In this document: positions 44,471 through 55,039 of the stretch, piece by piece | Layout: every line of letters begins with the position of its first letter | How positions within the stretch are numbered: the stretch's first letter is position 1 | Source: Podarcis raffonei | Taxonomy: Eukaryota > Chordata > Lepidosauria > Squamata > Lacertidae | NCBI RefSeq assembly: GCF_027172205.1 | Contig: NC_070611.1 | Location: 13,933,479 to 13,997,478, forward strand | Direction of reading: 5' to 3' | DNA length: 64,000 nucleotides | The notes under the pieces: model-generated | Seen by the model: the letters and a program-made list of their open reading frames with translations, nothing else | Databases searched by the model: none | What the model was told of the DNA's origin: nothing | Made by a program: the position numbers and the translations under genes

Positions 44471-44982
44471 GGTGTAATATGGGTTACTGGTGCCCGGGGC
44501 GAGGCATGTTTTGCGCTCTCCTGGTGAACTGGGCAGCAGCCAGTGCCTTCACCGGCCAGCATCTTATCAAAGGAATATCTCTTTGCTAACTAGCTACAAC
44601 CAGGGAGCAGAGATAAGACAGAGAAAAACATTCAAGACAGGCAAGGAAGGAAGGAAGGAAGGAAAGAAGGAAGGAAGGAAGGAAGGAAGGAAGGAAGGAA
44701 GGAAGGAAGGAAGGAATTGAGCCTGGGAGGAACCGAAGCTGCAGGGGCTGCTTTCATGAAACTGTCCAGGCTTTGCACAGAAAGAAATTGTTCTGGGAAA
44801 ACAGGCAAGAGAAGACAATCTCCCAGCAAAGAAATTGACAAAGGAGCCATTTGCACAAGTGACATTTCAGCAGTGGTTTTTCATGAATGGGAAAAGGTCC
44901 TGCTACCCCTTACCTTGTGCCCCCTCAGAAATTTGCACCCAGGGCCACGGCCCTCCTCCCCCCATGCTACACCACTGGCTAG
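44466..44982. repeat. DNA-transposon-like repeat with (GGAA)n
   Basis: The left end CAGGGGTGTAATATGGG and the right end CATGCTACACCACTGG are imperfect inverted repeats of the CAGTGGTGTAGC type. The inside has GTGCCCGGGGCGAGGC and CCCAGGGCCACGGCCCTCC. (GGAA)n at 44644-44716 sits in the middle. It abuts the NKAP pseudogene 5' end. The 148-180-codon frames running from about 44717 to 45281 are chance frames. Confidence 0.5.
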
Positions 44983-45765
44983 TCAAACTGCTACTCTGCT
45001 GCCACTGTCAGGACACATACTCCACTGGGCTCTGCAAGGGGGACACAGGAGTCGTGGCTCAGCTGCACCGAGGGGAAAAAGTGATGCCTGCAGTCAACAC
45101 CACAACTTCTTCCTTCCACAGGATGTGCCTATTAGGTTCGTCCTACTCTCATGTAGGACCTTGGCAGAGACACATGCCCGACTGGCATGTTCTCTCCCTC
45201 CTGGTCTGTTGCTCGGGAGCTTCAAAAGCTTTCTTCAGCCCGGACATCACAGTGACTGATACCAAGAACAAGCACACTTAGGGATCCACAGAGTATTTGC
45301 AGTTTGCGTAACAGAACTCAGTAGCACAGCATTTTGGCTAATCTACATTATTTACATATAATACACTTGGAGCATTCTGCCTTAGCTCCTTCCTCTTTCT
45401 CATCAGACAGCAATGAGAGAAAGAACAAAGGACAATAGTCCCACTTCATGGAAACAGTAATACCAAAACATCCTGTCTCCGTCACTTCCCACACTGTGGA
45501 ATGAAAACATACACTGTCATATGATAGACAACAATCTCATTATGCAAACACGGAGCAAGAATCCTAACAGTGCCATGACTATATTTCCAATGGCTCACTT
45601 CCCCTTATCACTTATCAAGATTCAAGAGGCAGGAATCTCCTCCTTTCCCTTCAAACGCATAGACAATGCACTTAATGTGGTGTGTAATTGATAATGTTAC
45701 TCTGCATATGGCAGGTACCTGTCCTGGCTGCCTTGAACTCTCATGCTGTTATGCATTAATCATAC
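44983..45765. other. Non-coding stretch, possible LTR-like remnant
   Basis: 45290-45570 has features seen in other LTR-like pieces (AGACAGCAATGAGAGAAAGAAC, ACACTGTGGAATGAAAAC) and faint similarity to 25560-25790 (CTCTGTGGAATGTAAACAGAG). No ends defined. No gene seen. Confidence 0.2.
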
Positions 45766-45860
45766 AACCATAGAATTGTAGAGTTGGAAAAGATGGCAGG
45801 GGTCAACAAGTCCAGCTCCCTGCAATGCTAGAATCCCTGACAGATGGCCACCCAACTTCT
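45766..45860 (-). mobile_element. CR1 LINE 3' terminal fragment, reverse
   Basis: ACCATAGAATTGTAGAGTTGG then CAAGTCCAGCTCCCTGCAATGC and CAGATGGCCACCCAACTTC, matching the 7667-7772 copy and extending further into the element. Confidence 0.8.
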
Positions 45861-46152
45861 ATGAAGATTTATTTTTAATAATAAAAAAATCAAATTACAG
45901 ATAGGGGAATGGACAAACTTGTGGAAATGGTCAGAGGCTCTGTCCAAAGTTGACATACAGCATGCTTTAGAATGTTGTGCTTAGAGAACAGCAGATGGCT
46001 GTTTCATTGCAGTGGATTCCATGAAAGGAAAGGAAGAAACTGCTTTTTCTAAATAATAAGACCTTGTTCTTAAAGGTAGTGGACATTTTCAGTGCTTTAT
46101 GTGTAAGTGAGTGTGTGGAAAGCACACACACGTTACTATCTTCTAGAATGCT

Positions 46153-46172
46153 TTATATATATATATATATAT
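46153..46172. repeat. (TA)n microsatellite
   Basis: Ten TA units in a repeat-poor stretch. Confidence 0.9.
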
Positions 46173-46499
46173 GAAAAAGCAGTTTTTCAGAACATTGCTA
46201 AAAGAAACTATAATTATTCATGTAAGGGGAGGATAAACACCTTTTAAAAATGTCCTTCTGTACCCTTCGTTCTATAAAATACCATTTTGTAATGTCTCCT
46301 AAATTGCCTCCATTATCCAAGTTTTACCTTTGGAATAACAATATGTTAAATCATTTTTGGTGTGAGTTGTCCTCATGAATAGACGGTACATTGCCCCAGG
46401 TAATAATGAGAGTTGCACATTGTCACCGTTTGTGGACAATGTCTTTCAGATTGTTAGGTTCCCTCACCACAACATCTAATCTCTTATTTTACACACACA

Positions 46500-46950
46500 C
46501 ACAAAGTCAGTAAGAAGAAGTTGGTTTCATTTAAAAGAAGGCTTCATTTCCAAAGACACCACAATGTGTTGTGAACTTAATACAAATATAGAGCATTTAA
46601 TACTGCGGAACTTCAGCACCGTTCTCGGAAGATATACACAAGGGCACAAGTTAAATAGAGACAATCAATCAAAGTTTACAAGAAGCGTACAAGGTTTTCA
46701 GCATACTGTTTGGTAGCAATATATCCAATTACGCTTGGTGTGTGTAGTACATATATTATGCAGATCTGGTGCCTTTCTGCTATACATGCTTTTTTGTTTT
46801 GTTATTTTCAAAAAAGCAGAGTATGTAAATATAACGACCATATCTTAATTGCGGTTGTCAACTACCAATATCAGATTTATTGTTTGTGTACTTGGAAATG
46901 TTCATTAGCAGATGTAATGATAACCTTTTTGCCTTCTATTTCCTAAAAAG
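46500..46950. promoter_or_regulatory. Candidate conserved non-coding element (strongest by appearance)
   Basis: Repeat-free over about 450 bp, with ACAATCAATCAAAGTTTAC, CCAATTACGCTTGG, TCTTAATTGCGGTTGTC, ATATTATGCAGATC and a TTCATTAGCAGATGTAATG block. No coding frame. The motif mix (HOX/PBX-, NKX- and POU-like) is typical of deeply conserved enhancers; untested. Confidence 0.3.
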
Positions 46951-47092
46951 AGAAACTGGCAACAGAGCCACGTCTACCTACATCCTGATACACAAATTTC
47001 TATCTCACCATTTCACTGTGTGGTTGATTTTTTAAAAATGAAGCTTCTATCAGGGGAATTTGGGATTTTAGGGGAAGGGTAATATATGTCCA

Positions 47093-47458
47093 AAGGGACG
47101 CGGGTGGCATTGTGGGTTAAACCACAGAGCCTAGGACTTGCCGATCAGAAGATCAGAAGGTCGGCGGTTCGAATCCCCACAACGGGGTGAGCTCCCGTTG
47201 CTTGGTCCCTGCTGCTGCCAACCTAGCAGTTCGAAAGCATGTCAAAGTGCAAGTAGATAAATAGGTACCGCTCCAGCGGGCAGGTAAACGGTGTTTCCGT
47301 GCGCTGCTCTGGTTCGCCAGAAGCAGCTTAGTCATGTTGGCCACATGACCCGGAAGCTGTACGCCGGCTCCCTTGGCCAATAAAGCGAGATGAGCACAGC
47401 AACCCCAGGGTCGGTCACGACTGGACTGAATGGTCAGGGGTCCCTTTACCTTTACCTT
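47093..47458 (+). mobile_element. Sauria-type SINE, full length, perfect target duplication
   Basis: TAATATATGTCCA lies at 47080-47092 and 47459-47471 (13 bp, perfect). The head contains a short tandem duplication GATCAGAAGATCAGAAG (47144-47160) just before the B box, lengthening the region between the A and B boxes by 9 bp. The rest is standard. Confidence 0.95.
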
Positions 47459-47831
47459 TAATATATGTCCACCTTGGGTTGCCACCTGGTACTCAGCTCT
47501 CACCTGTGCCTCCTTGAAGCTGTCAGCATACAACAGCAGCCACACCCCTGGCAATGGCTTTGACTGGCCAGCTAAACCAAGTGAGGGTATTTGATGAGTA
47601 TCAAACCCCTGGCAGGTTTGCATGTGAAGATATGCTTCGGCAGATTGAGCAGAGGAGAACAATAGTGGGCCCACGTTCAAGAAGGCCTACAGACCTACTG
47701 CCTAGGCTTGCATCCTGGGGAAGTTACTGCTGGTGCTGCTAATGCAATGGTTTGACTTCATCCCTGGAGGTGCGCTCCATTGTTTCTTGAGACAGACAGA
47801 TGCCAACCACCATCAGAGGAATGATTTCAAT

Positions 47832-48135
47832 AGGGCTGCTATATATCCAGGTTTCCCGAATATACATGGGATTTACCTGTTGAAAATTGCAGAATTCCGG
47901 GCAGAATTTTTTTAAAAAATGGCAAAAAATGTCTTTGGAAACCTAAGCAACACATGCTGGAAGTGTTGCTTTTTTGGTGAATTTCCTTGAAAATAGCTTT
48001 AAAACTTCATTATTATTATTTTGAGATTTTGCAAAAAAAAAAAAAAAAACTTTGCCCCCCAAAAAACAACTTTCACTTTTTGAACTTTGCCGAAAAACAC
48101 TCAACAGCTTTCACTTTTTGAAACATGGCAACCCT
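47832..48135. mobile_element. Miniature DNA element (AGGGTTGCCATA type), compact copy
   Basis: Ends AGGGCTGCTATATATCC and TTTTTGAAACATGGCAACCCT. The inside has AACCTAAGCAACACATGC and an A17 run, and two GCTTTCACTTTTTGAA / CTTTCACTTTTTGAA units. It is the uninterrupted sibling of 36001-37042. Confidence 0.6.
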
Positions 48136-48461
48136 AATTTAAAGGTACTGAAAATTGAGTTTTAGGGAAGGGCTGCAACTCAGGGTTAGAGCATGTGTGC
48201 TTTGAATGCACCCATTCTCTGGAACGGTACTGTTTCTAGTGTCTGTTAAATGCATTGATTTTACTACAGTAATATACATTGAAGGTGAGTTTACCTGGGC
48301 AATATTGTAATATAGCATTTTAGTTAAATCGTCGGAGTTAAAATGCAGGTGGTTTGTGCCAATGGTGGGGTATCTCAGTCCCAGTGCCCAATGCAACCTT
48401 CCAGGATTCTCTATTTTGTCTGCACATCTCCCTGCTCCATGCACTACTTGTAGCTTCTTAG

Positions 48462-49378
48462 TTTAGAGAAAAGGCAAGTGAGAGGCGACATGATACAAGT
48501 GTATAAACTTTGCATGGCATGGAGAAAGTGGATAGAGATATTTTGCACAACTCAGGAACCATCTTGAGATCCTTCAAAGATAAAGAAATGGAATGAATGA
48601 ATGAATGAACAAATTGATCATCCAAAGATGTGGGAATGTGGGAAGATTCTGATGTGAATTTGCTCCATAACGATCCAGAGCGAGCTGCAACAGATAGCTA
48701 GCAAACTAAAAACATTTAAGCATGATGCATGGTCCAAAAATGACACAGATGCAGCAAAGAAAACATTTAGCAGGGTTTACTGAAGTAAATAAGCTAACAG
48801 TCATGACTATTCTTCTGGATTGGCACAGTCTCTTAAAAATCTAGTTGCTACAAACTTAACTCAAACTTAGCATGTAAAATAGCACTCAATAAGAGAAACA
48901 CACACACGAACAGAGCAGAGAGAATGTAGAAAGAGGGAAAGGAATGAAAGCAGGCTCCTTTCAGCCCTGCAATTAAAGGCAGCCATGACCTTGGGAGAAA
49001 GATAACAGGGTCAGCTCAAACCAGCTGCACTCAGCTTCTCGGAAGAAATAACACAAACATCAGGAACCTTCTGCTTGTTTCCATGAAGAATAGAAACTCA
49101 CTAGTCAGCTAGAAACTTCTAGCTTGTGTCACATGGAGAAATTACCAGAACCTTCTACCTGAACCCATTCTACACAATGATTTCTGCACATTAAACCAAT
49201 GCTTTCTGTACTTTAAAAATGCAACCCATGGCAGATTCAGGACAGAAGTCTTTATTCAAAGAGGCACACAGTCAAACTATAGATTTGCTCCCCCAAGAGA
49301 CAGTAATGGCCATCAACATGGATGACTTTAAATGAGGATTAGACAAATTCACAAAGGACAATGCTTTCCTATTAACCC
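48462..49378 (+). mobile_element. CR1 LINE remnant in two pieces around a 600-bp insertion
   Basis: 48462-48600 reads GKREATWYKC, LHGMEKVDRDI and HNSGTIL on the plus strand, like the CR1 ORF2 C-terminal segment. 49237-49378 continues the CR1 end: AGGACAGAAGTCTTTATTCAAA, GCACACAGTCAAACTATAG, TTTGCTCCCCCAAGAGACAG, GATGACTTTAAATGAGGATTAGAC. The stretch between (about 48640-49230) is foreign and LTR-like in texture, without defined ends. Confidence 0.6.
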
Positions 49379-49499
49379 TTAAACAATGCTCTGAATACAA
49401 GTTGAAGGGAACGCCGAGAGGAAGTGCTGTTGAGCTCAGCTTCTGCTTGGGGTTTTCTACAGGCTTCTGGTTGATCACTGGGAGAATATGATGCTGGAT

Positions 49500-49500
49500 A

Positions 49501-49542
<42 letters not shown>

Positions 49543-49880
49543 ACCCCGCCCATCTGTCTGGGCTTCCCCAGCCACTCTGGGCAGCTTCCAACAAAATATT
49601 AAAATACAGTAATGCATCAAACATTAAAAGCTTCCCTAAACAGACCTGCCTTCAGATGTCTTCTAAAAGTCTGGTAGTTGTTGTTCTCTTTGATATTTGG
49701 TGGGAGGGCATTCCACAGGGCGGGTACCACTACTGATAAAGCCCTCTGCCTGGTTCCCTGTAACTTGGCTTCTTGCAGTGCGGAAACCACCAGAAGGCCC
49801 TCAGTGCTGGACCTCAGTGTCCGGGTAGAATGATGGGGGTGGAGACGCTCCTTCAGATATACTATATGGGCCACTGGACA
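49500..49880 (-). mobile_element. CR1-group LINE 3' end with (TTA)n, reverse
   Basis: Minus strand: the ORF2 C-terminus LVVSALQEAKLQGTRQRALS then VVVPALWNALPPNIKENNN and FRRHLKAGLFREAF with a stop, then the CTGCCCAGAGTGGCTGGGGAAGCCCAGACAGATGGGCGGGGTATT UTR (about 49543-49587) and (TTA)n at 49500-49540. This is the best-preserved coding end of this family in the window. Confidence 0.9.
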
Positions 49881-50700
49881 CTCAGGAAGGGTACAACCCT
49901 TACAGGTCTGCTAAGGGTTGTGAGCTGGGAAGAGAGGACATGGCCCACAGACAGTCCTGAGGAGCAGACAGTGTGGTCTGGACAGTGGCATTTGATGTCC
50001 AAGTCTACATTCCCCCATCCCTGACTAATGAAGATTTCCTGAAGATTTCCTTATTTTTCATTCCGTGTTTTTTCGTCTTGTGTTTTCCTCCCTCAAAAGT
50101 ATGTTTAGGTTTTATATTAAGGTGACGCTGGAAAGGCTTAGATCATAACACTCCCTTTTCACTCTATTCAAAGTGAGAACTTGCTTTTTGTAGCAATTCA
50201 TTTTTAATCCACATGTCATGGTGGCTTAATACAACATGGTGATGTGAAAACAGTTTTTGATAACCAAAAGCAAGCGAAACCACAGAGGGAACAGTGATGG
50301 ATTTGTTGCCTTTATGTTTTCCATTCATATGAATGAGATCTGCATAGTTAGGTTTAAAACTGGGCTAACAATGCATGTAAACAAAAAATTAAGACAGGAT
50401 GCATGGCCACAGTGATTAGGTTCTGTAATCCTGTAGCTAATATGAGACTCAGCAGCGAACTTTAGAAAAAGAAGAAAATAGCAAGCAAGAAGAAACTCTT
50501 CATTATTCATTTCATGCAAACCCTTTAAGACACAAACACTGTTTGCAGGATGTTTTCTAGCATCCCAGTTCTATAAAGTTGGCTTAGAGGCAAATCCTGT
50601 TGAATTCAATGGTACTTACTCCAAAATAAGTGTGCCTAGCATGGCCACTCCAATACATTTTGTAGGCTGAAGTGGCTTTCTTGCTTTCATGCTGGCAAAA
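49881..50700. other. Non-coding stretch, no gene seen
   Basis: No coding frame or recognised repeat. Confidence 0.4.
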
Positions 50701-50703
50701 TGA

Positions 50704-51076
50704 CAGACCCTCCAAGTGTCCCTATTTTCCAAGGACAGTCCCAGATTCACAGAAGCCGTCCCAGTTTCTGATTTGATCCCAGAATGTCCCACTTTTCCTT
50801 AGGATGTCCCTATTTTCATTGGATAAATGTTGGAGGGTATGGAGTTATGCAGCCTCCGAGCCAAGCAGATAAGTAGCTATACAAACTTTAGAAGACATCT
50901 GAAGGCAGCCCTGTATAGCAAAGTTGTTTAATGTTTTAATATATGTTGAAAGCTGCCCAGAATGGATGGGACAACCCAGTCAGATAGGTCGGGTTTAAAT
51001 ATAACAGCAGCAGCAGCAGCTGCCATAATAGAATAGGGCATCCCTATTTTCATCAGAGAAATATGGGAGGGTTCAC
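50704..51076 (+). mobile_element. Composite repeat copy C (complete)
   Basis: Left end ACCCTCCAAGTGTCCC...ATGTTGGAGGGTATGG, junction GAGTTATGCAGCC and GAGCCAAGCAGATAAGTAGC, LINE part ACTTTAGAAGACATCTGAAG...CAGAATGGATGGGACAACCC, a (CAG)n run instead of (TTA)n at 51005-51020, then the right-hand end segment GGGCATCCCTATTTTCATCAG...GGGAGGGT. A further isolated right-end piece with a TTATTATTA tract lies at 51440-51525. Confidence 0.82.
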
Positions 51077-51177
51077 ATTTACAAACTGGTTGACATTTTT
51101 ATGGGGCTCTAGAATAAGCAGCAGCAAACCAATCAGTACTATGGATGAACAATGCACACTTATGCTATCCGCAACTA

Positions 51178-51403
51178 CAGTGGTACCTCGGGTTACATAC
51201 GCTTCAGGTTACAGACTCTGCTAACCCAGAAATAGTACCTCAGGTTAAGAACTTTGCTTCAGGATGAGAACAGAAATTGAGCAGCGGCAGCGCAGCAGCA
51301 GGAGGAGGCCCCATTAGCTAAAGTGGTGCTTCAGGTTAAGAGCAGTTTCAGGTTAAGAATGGACCTCCAGAATGAATTAAGTTCTTAACCCGAGGTACCA
51401 CTG
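51178..51403 (+). mobile_element. Tigger-like miniature element
   Basis: Ends CAGTGGTACCTCGGGTTA and TAACCCGAGGTACCACTG; TA at 51176-51177 and TTA after the right end. Same subfamily as 10576-10800 and 34332-34557. Confidence 0.9.
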
Positions 51404-51699
51404 TTATGTATGCCTTAATCGTTCAGAAAACCTTAAACTTGCCTCCCTTTTTATAAATAATAAAATTATTATTATTACAGAATAGAATGTCCCTATTTTC
51501 ACTGAAGAAATGTTGGCGGGTGTGAGGTGATGGTGTTCTCTGGCACAACTATGGACTGCAGGCTACTTTACGAGGTGCAAGGCAGGTCATATTGCACAAA
51601 TAGCTCTGTTTTCTGACACTTCTACATCACTTCTTCGTCCTCCCAACTTGCTCCAGTATGCCACTATTAACACATTAGTCATGTCAGTCTCCAACCTAG

Positions 51700-52607
51700 C
51701 TCTCCTTACAGATTTTATTAAATCACCAAATGTGCACAATGAAGAGCACAGATTTTTCTTCTAGTGGTAAAAAGCTCAATGCTCTACAGTCCTGACTAAT
51801 GTGCAAATTAAGGCTGCCTCTAACATTACTTTGACACATCTTAAGGCCACTGGTATAAGATGCCTGCAAACCGCATGAAGAAAAGGGATATACATTTATT
51901 TTCTTGAAAATCCTTTGAGATTTGCTAGCTGCATCCATTTAACTTTTCTACTATATGATGCTTACAGGCAATTGGGTTGTAGGTCTAAAGATTGTTGAAC
52001 AAGTTATGTTATAAGCAGCCTGTAGTGACAATATCTATTTGGGGGAGGAAGGAAAATTAGATACACATCATACATGCCAATCTCAGCCTCGCTGCCCCTA
52101 AAAGGGCTAGAAGGAATCAGAACCAACTATTTACAAATTCCATATCCTAATGTATTTACAATAGAAACCAATGCATTTAAAAGTTTTAAATATAGTATTT
52201 TACTCTGCTATATTAGTTTACATAAACACAGATTACCTCTGGAAAGTATTTTTCCCACCTGCTCTTTACATTTTAAAAAAACCTACCCCTGGAAGGAAAA
52301 TTTTAAAAGCTTTTAAAAGTAACCCAATGAAGAGCCTCAGATATTAGACCCCTGAGGCTTTCGTTACCCACCAGGGTGGACTTCACTAACTGGAGTCCAG
52401 CCTTGTTAAGAGCGACTTCCAACCTGCAGTTAAAACATATGTAAAATACGAAGAGTCTGAGCAATCCCATTGAGCAGATTTACTTGAGTCATTGCTACCA
52501 TCTTTACTAATCCAAGTCAAGAAGGAAAGCCACTGCTTTGCTGTTTGGCTCTCCATTACATTCCCTCTTCCTGCAGAAAGTGTTGAGTGCTTCGTCATTC
52601 ACAGGAA
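51700..52607 (-). other. Probable 3' UTR of the AKTIP retrocopy
   Basis: Continuous, repeat-free sequence follows the AKTIP stop. On the minus strand an AATAAA signal (51714-51719, within GATTTAATAAAATC) lies about 890 bp after the stop, a length compatible with the AKTIP transcript. No poly(A) tract is visible beyond it. That this is transcript-derived is inference. Confidence 0.45.
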
Positions 52608-53486
52608 CTAAGTAGGTAGAGTCTTTTCCTCTTTGCTGAAAGGCTGAACCGAGCCAGGCTTCACCCATGACAGGCCAGACACCTGCATGCTTTTGCACTG
52701 TTGATCCTCTGCCTTCTTCTGGGTCAACATCTTCTCTCTAGCTTCATCATGTATAGCTGGATTCCAGGGTGAAAAACTAATTGCATAGGGATCCTCTATT
52801 TTTGGTGGATCAAATAAGTGACTGCTGCATAATTTCACACTGTCAACCACCTTACTCTTGAAAAGTTGAATATCCTTGTCATATAGCACAGCAGCCTCAG
52901 GATTCAAAGGAATGGTTGTGTCAATCTTGTAGAAGACCCTTCGAGTGTACATCAGTATTTGCCATATGTGATTATGGTTTCGCCTCCACTTGGCAAATGC
53001 TCTTTTCACATCCAGTTCACCTGAGATGGGATCTACTAGCGGGTGGAAGATGGGCAGATCAAAAACCAAGCGTGGGCAGTCACCATCTGGGTAGTTGTCA
53101 GGGATGTAGACTGTAAATTTAAACACACCATCCTGGTACAACCCGTGCCTTATGAATATTACTCCAAACCACATTAATGCTGATTGGTAAGAGGGTTGCA
53201 CATAGACACCTGGCAGCTTCTGCTTCACAACCAACGTGAATTCTGCCAGGAGAGAGTATTCTAGGTAGAAAGGTCCATAGGAGGCATGTGTCCCATTTGT
53301 AGACTGCGCTGAAAGGGCAGGTGAAGCAGGCTTGGTCATTGGCACAGCATTTTTGGGGATCGAAGGCAGCTGCTTTTTTTGAGTGGTGCGTGGAGGACTG
53401 TTCTTCAGCTCGCCAACCAGAGCCTTTTCTTCTGTTTCAGATCTCTTGCGTGTAGAACTTGTAGACATGCTCCAGAAAGGGTTCAT
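52608..53486 (-). CDS. AKTIP: AKTIP (FTS) intronless retrocopy, intact 292-codon frame
   Basis: AKT-interacting protein / fused toes homolog: an E2-variant protein that binds HOOK proteins and FHIP to link early endosomes to dynein, and is also reported to bind AKT1 and to act at telomeres. The frame starts [10 protein letters not shown] and ends FSKEEKT, the same length as the 292-residue human protein and, from memory, differing at a few dozen positions, mostly in the N-terminal 65 residues and near the C-terminus. Residues 70-222 form the E2-like fold ([20 protein letters not shown] at 70-89; [12 protein letters not shown] 131-142; FHPLVDP 147-153). The position of the E2 catalytic cysteine is occupied by ELDVKRAF, as in genuine AKTIP. 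The vertebrate gene has about ten exons, whereas this copy has none, with 5' UTR-like sequence continuing upstream without a splice signal. No stop, frameshift or loss of a conserved motif was seen. It is either a recent retropseudogene or a functional retrogene. Confidence 0.92.
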   Translation of the reverse strand: MNPFWSMSTSSTRKRSETEEKALVGELKNSPPRTTQKKQLPSIPKNAVPMTKPASPALSAQSTNGTHASYGPFYLEYSLLAEFTLVVKQKLPGVYVQPSYQSALMWFGVIFIRHGLYQDGVFKFTVYIPDNYPDGDCPRLVFDLPIFHPLVDPISGELDVKRAFAKWRRNHNHIWQILMYTRRVFYKIDTTIPLNPEAAVLYDKDIQLFKSKVVDSVKLCSSHLFDPPKIEDPYAISFSPWNPAIHDEAREKMLTQKKAEDQQCKSMQVSGLSWVKPGSVQPFSKEEKTLPT

Positions 53487-53700
53487 AACGTGTATTCCGA
53501 GTAGAGGGTGGTAAATCTGCTATGCCACCCAGATAGCCAGCTTTCTGGGATTAGCTTCTGCCCGCGATCGGCTCGCCTGCCCCAGCCGCTGCTCCTCCTC
53601 CCAGCTTGCACCCATCGGGGCTAGGTACTCATCCTTTTGGCCGCCTGAAGTGTCTCCCTCTTTCTGTCTAACAGTAGGGCTGGCCTGGGTTTCTAGGATT
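53487..53700 (-). other. Probable 5' UTR of the AKTIP retrocopy
   Basis: On the minus strand a GC-rich GGAGGAGGAGCAGCGGC and GCCGATCGCGGGCAG segment (53560-53610) leads through CAGATTTACCACCCTC to the ATG. This resembles a housekeeping 5' leader copied with the mRNA. It could supply promoter-proximal GC content, but no TATA or initiator is evident. Confidence 0.45.
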
Positions 53701-53739
53701 GCGCTCTGAGGCCCCCAAGCCCACCCCTAAGTAAATAAC

Positions 53740-54500
53740 TTCACACTGACATGTAATTTAGGTTTAAGTTTTTGGGCAAAATTTAGGCCACAACTTTATT
53801 GATTACAGCAAAGTGAGTGGTATTGTCTTAGGCACTGGCAGCCTACTATAACTGACTCCTGCCTCTCTGGCAGCAAGTCTGGAAGGGTAAACACCAAACG
53901 AGGGAGCAACATCAATGAAAACCAACCGAAGCTCAATCCGGGTTTCCTGTGGACCTGGCATGGCCCTAGCCCCTCAAGCGGACTTTGGGCAAGATCCAGA
54001 ACCCCCAGGTTCCTTTACCAGAATACCCTTATTCATGGAGGGGCAGGTGATGGTCACACCTCCCCTCCCACACACCTCACTAAGCCAATGCCTAACCGCC
54101 AAACCTTACAAAGTTGTGACGATTGCTAAGGGGGCAGGTGAAAACCAAGTGGCCAGTGCCAATTTGCCAAATGGAAAAATTCCTAGCTGGCCCCTGTCCC
54201 AAAACAGGTGACCAACCAATACCTGAAGCAAGGCCAAAGTAGCAACATCAACAAATAGGGACGGGAGAGCGGGTGTTTGGCAGCGCAAAGCAAGTGCCTC
54301 AGCCACGTCAATCTGCTGCTTTTATAGCCCCCTCCTCCATCACGCCACATGCATCGGATTGGCTCAAACGGCCTGGCGTGATTGTGGGGCCCACAGACAA
54401 GGCCTGGGACACACACCCCACCTACAACCCAGTGGGGGGGTGTCTCAGGGGCCCGTATGCAACCAAGACCCTCATTAAGGAGGATCCCATTTGCAGATAA
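53740..54500 (-). mobile_element. LTR fossil, reverse, next to the AKTIP retrocopy
   Basis: Minus strand: a TATAAAAGCAG promoter-like motif at about 54315-54325 and an AATAAAGTTGTGG polyadenylation signature at about 53790-53803, in U3-R-U5 order. Similar to 36160-36900. No internal coding region, so probably a solo LTR; moderately old. Its transcription would run away from the AKTIP start region and into the retrocopy in the same direction. Confidence 0.6.
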
Positions 54501-54503
54501 GTA

Positions 54504-54723
54504 CAGTGGATGCTCGGGTTGCAAATGTGATCTGTGCGGGATGCACGTTCACAAGCTGCAGCATTCACAACCCGCGTCTGCTCATGCGCGGGTTGTGATT
54601 CAGCACTTCTGCACATGTGCGACTGCTGAAATCCAGAAGTAACCCATTCTAGTACTTCTGGTTTCGGCGGTCCATAACCCAAAAAATTGCAACCTGAAGC
54701 AGTTGTAACCCGAGGTATGACTG
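54504..54723 (+). mobile_element. Tigger-like miniature element, third subfamily
   Basis: Ends CAGTGGATGCTCGGGTTGC and AACCCGAGGTATGACTG with TA on both sides (54502-54503; 54724-54725). The interior (CACAACCCGCGTCTGC, GCGCGGGTTGTGATTC, GCACATGTGCGACTGC) is unlike the two other subfamilies. Confidence 0.85.
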
Positions 54724-55039
54724 TATAGCAGAAGACATAAAGGAAAGAGAAAGAATTTACTTTTATGTATCTTATATGAATTTATTGGGCTGCAGTATTT
54801 TTTGGACATTGTTCACTCAAGGCACCTTACCCAGGTCAAACGCACAATATAAAAAATTGCAATGGCAGGAGCATTAATCATCATTTAAAAACATAGACAT
54901 GGATAATAACAGAATCCACTCTGGGTATTAGATTAGATGGCTGAATTTATCAGTTTTAGTTTCTCTCTGAAAATGGTTAGTGTTGTCAGGATCCCACCCA
55001 ATCCTTACTTTTCTTACTAAATTTTTTCTTTTGCTTACT

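Noticed and set aside
44717-45281. Open frames of 148 and 180 codons
   Set aside because: They lie in a DNA-transposon-like repeat and its flank, in two overlapping frames, with no recognisable domain.
49372-49620. Poly-asparagine and poly-isoleucine frames here and at 1945 and 56668
   Set aside because: They are translations of (TTA)n microsatellite tails of LINEs.
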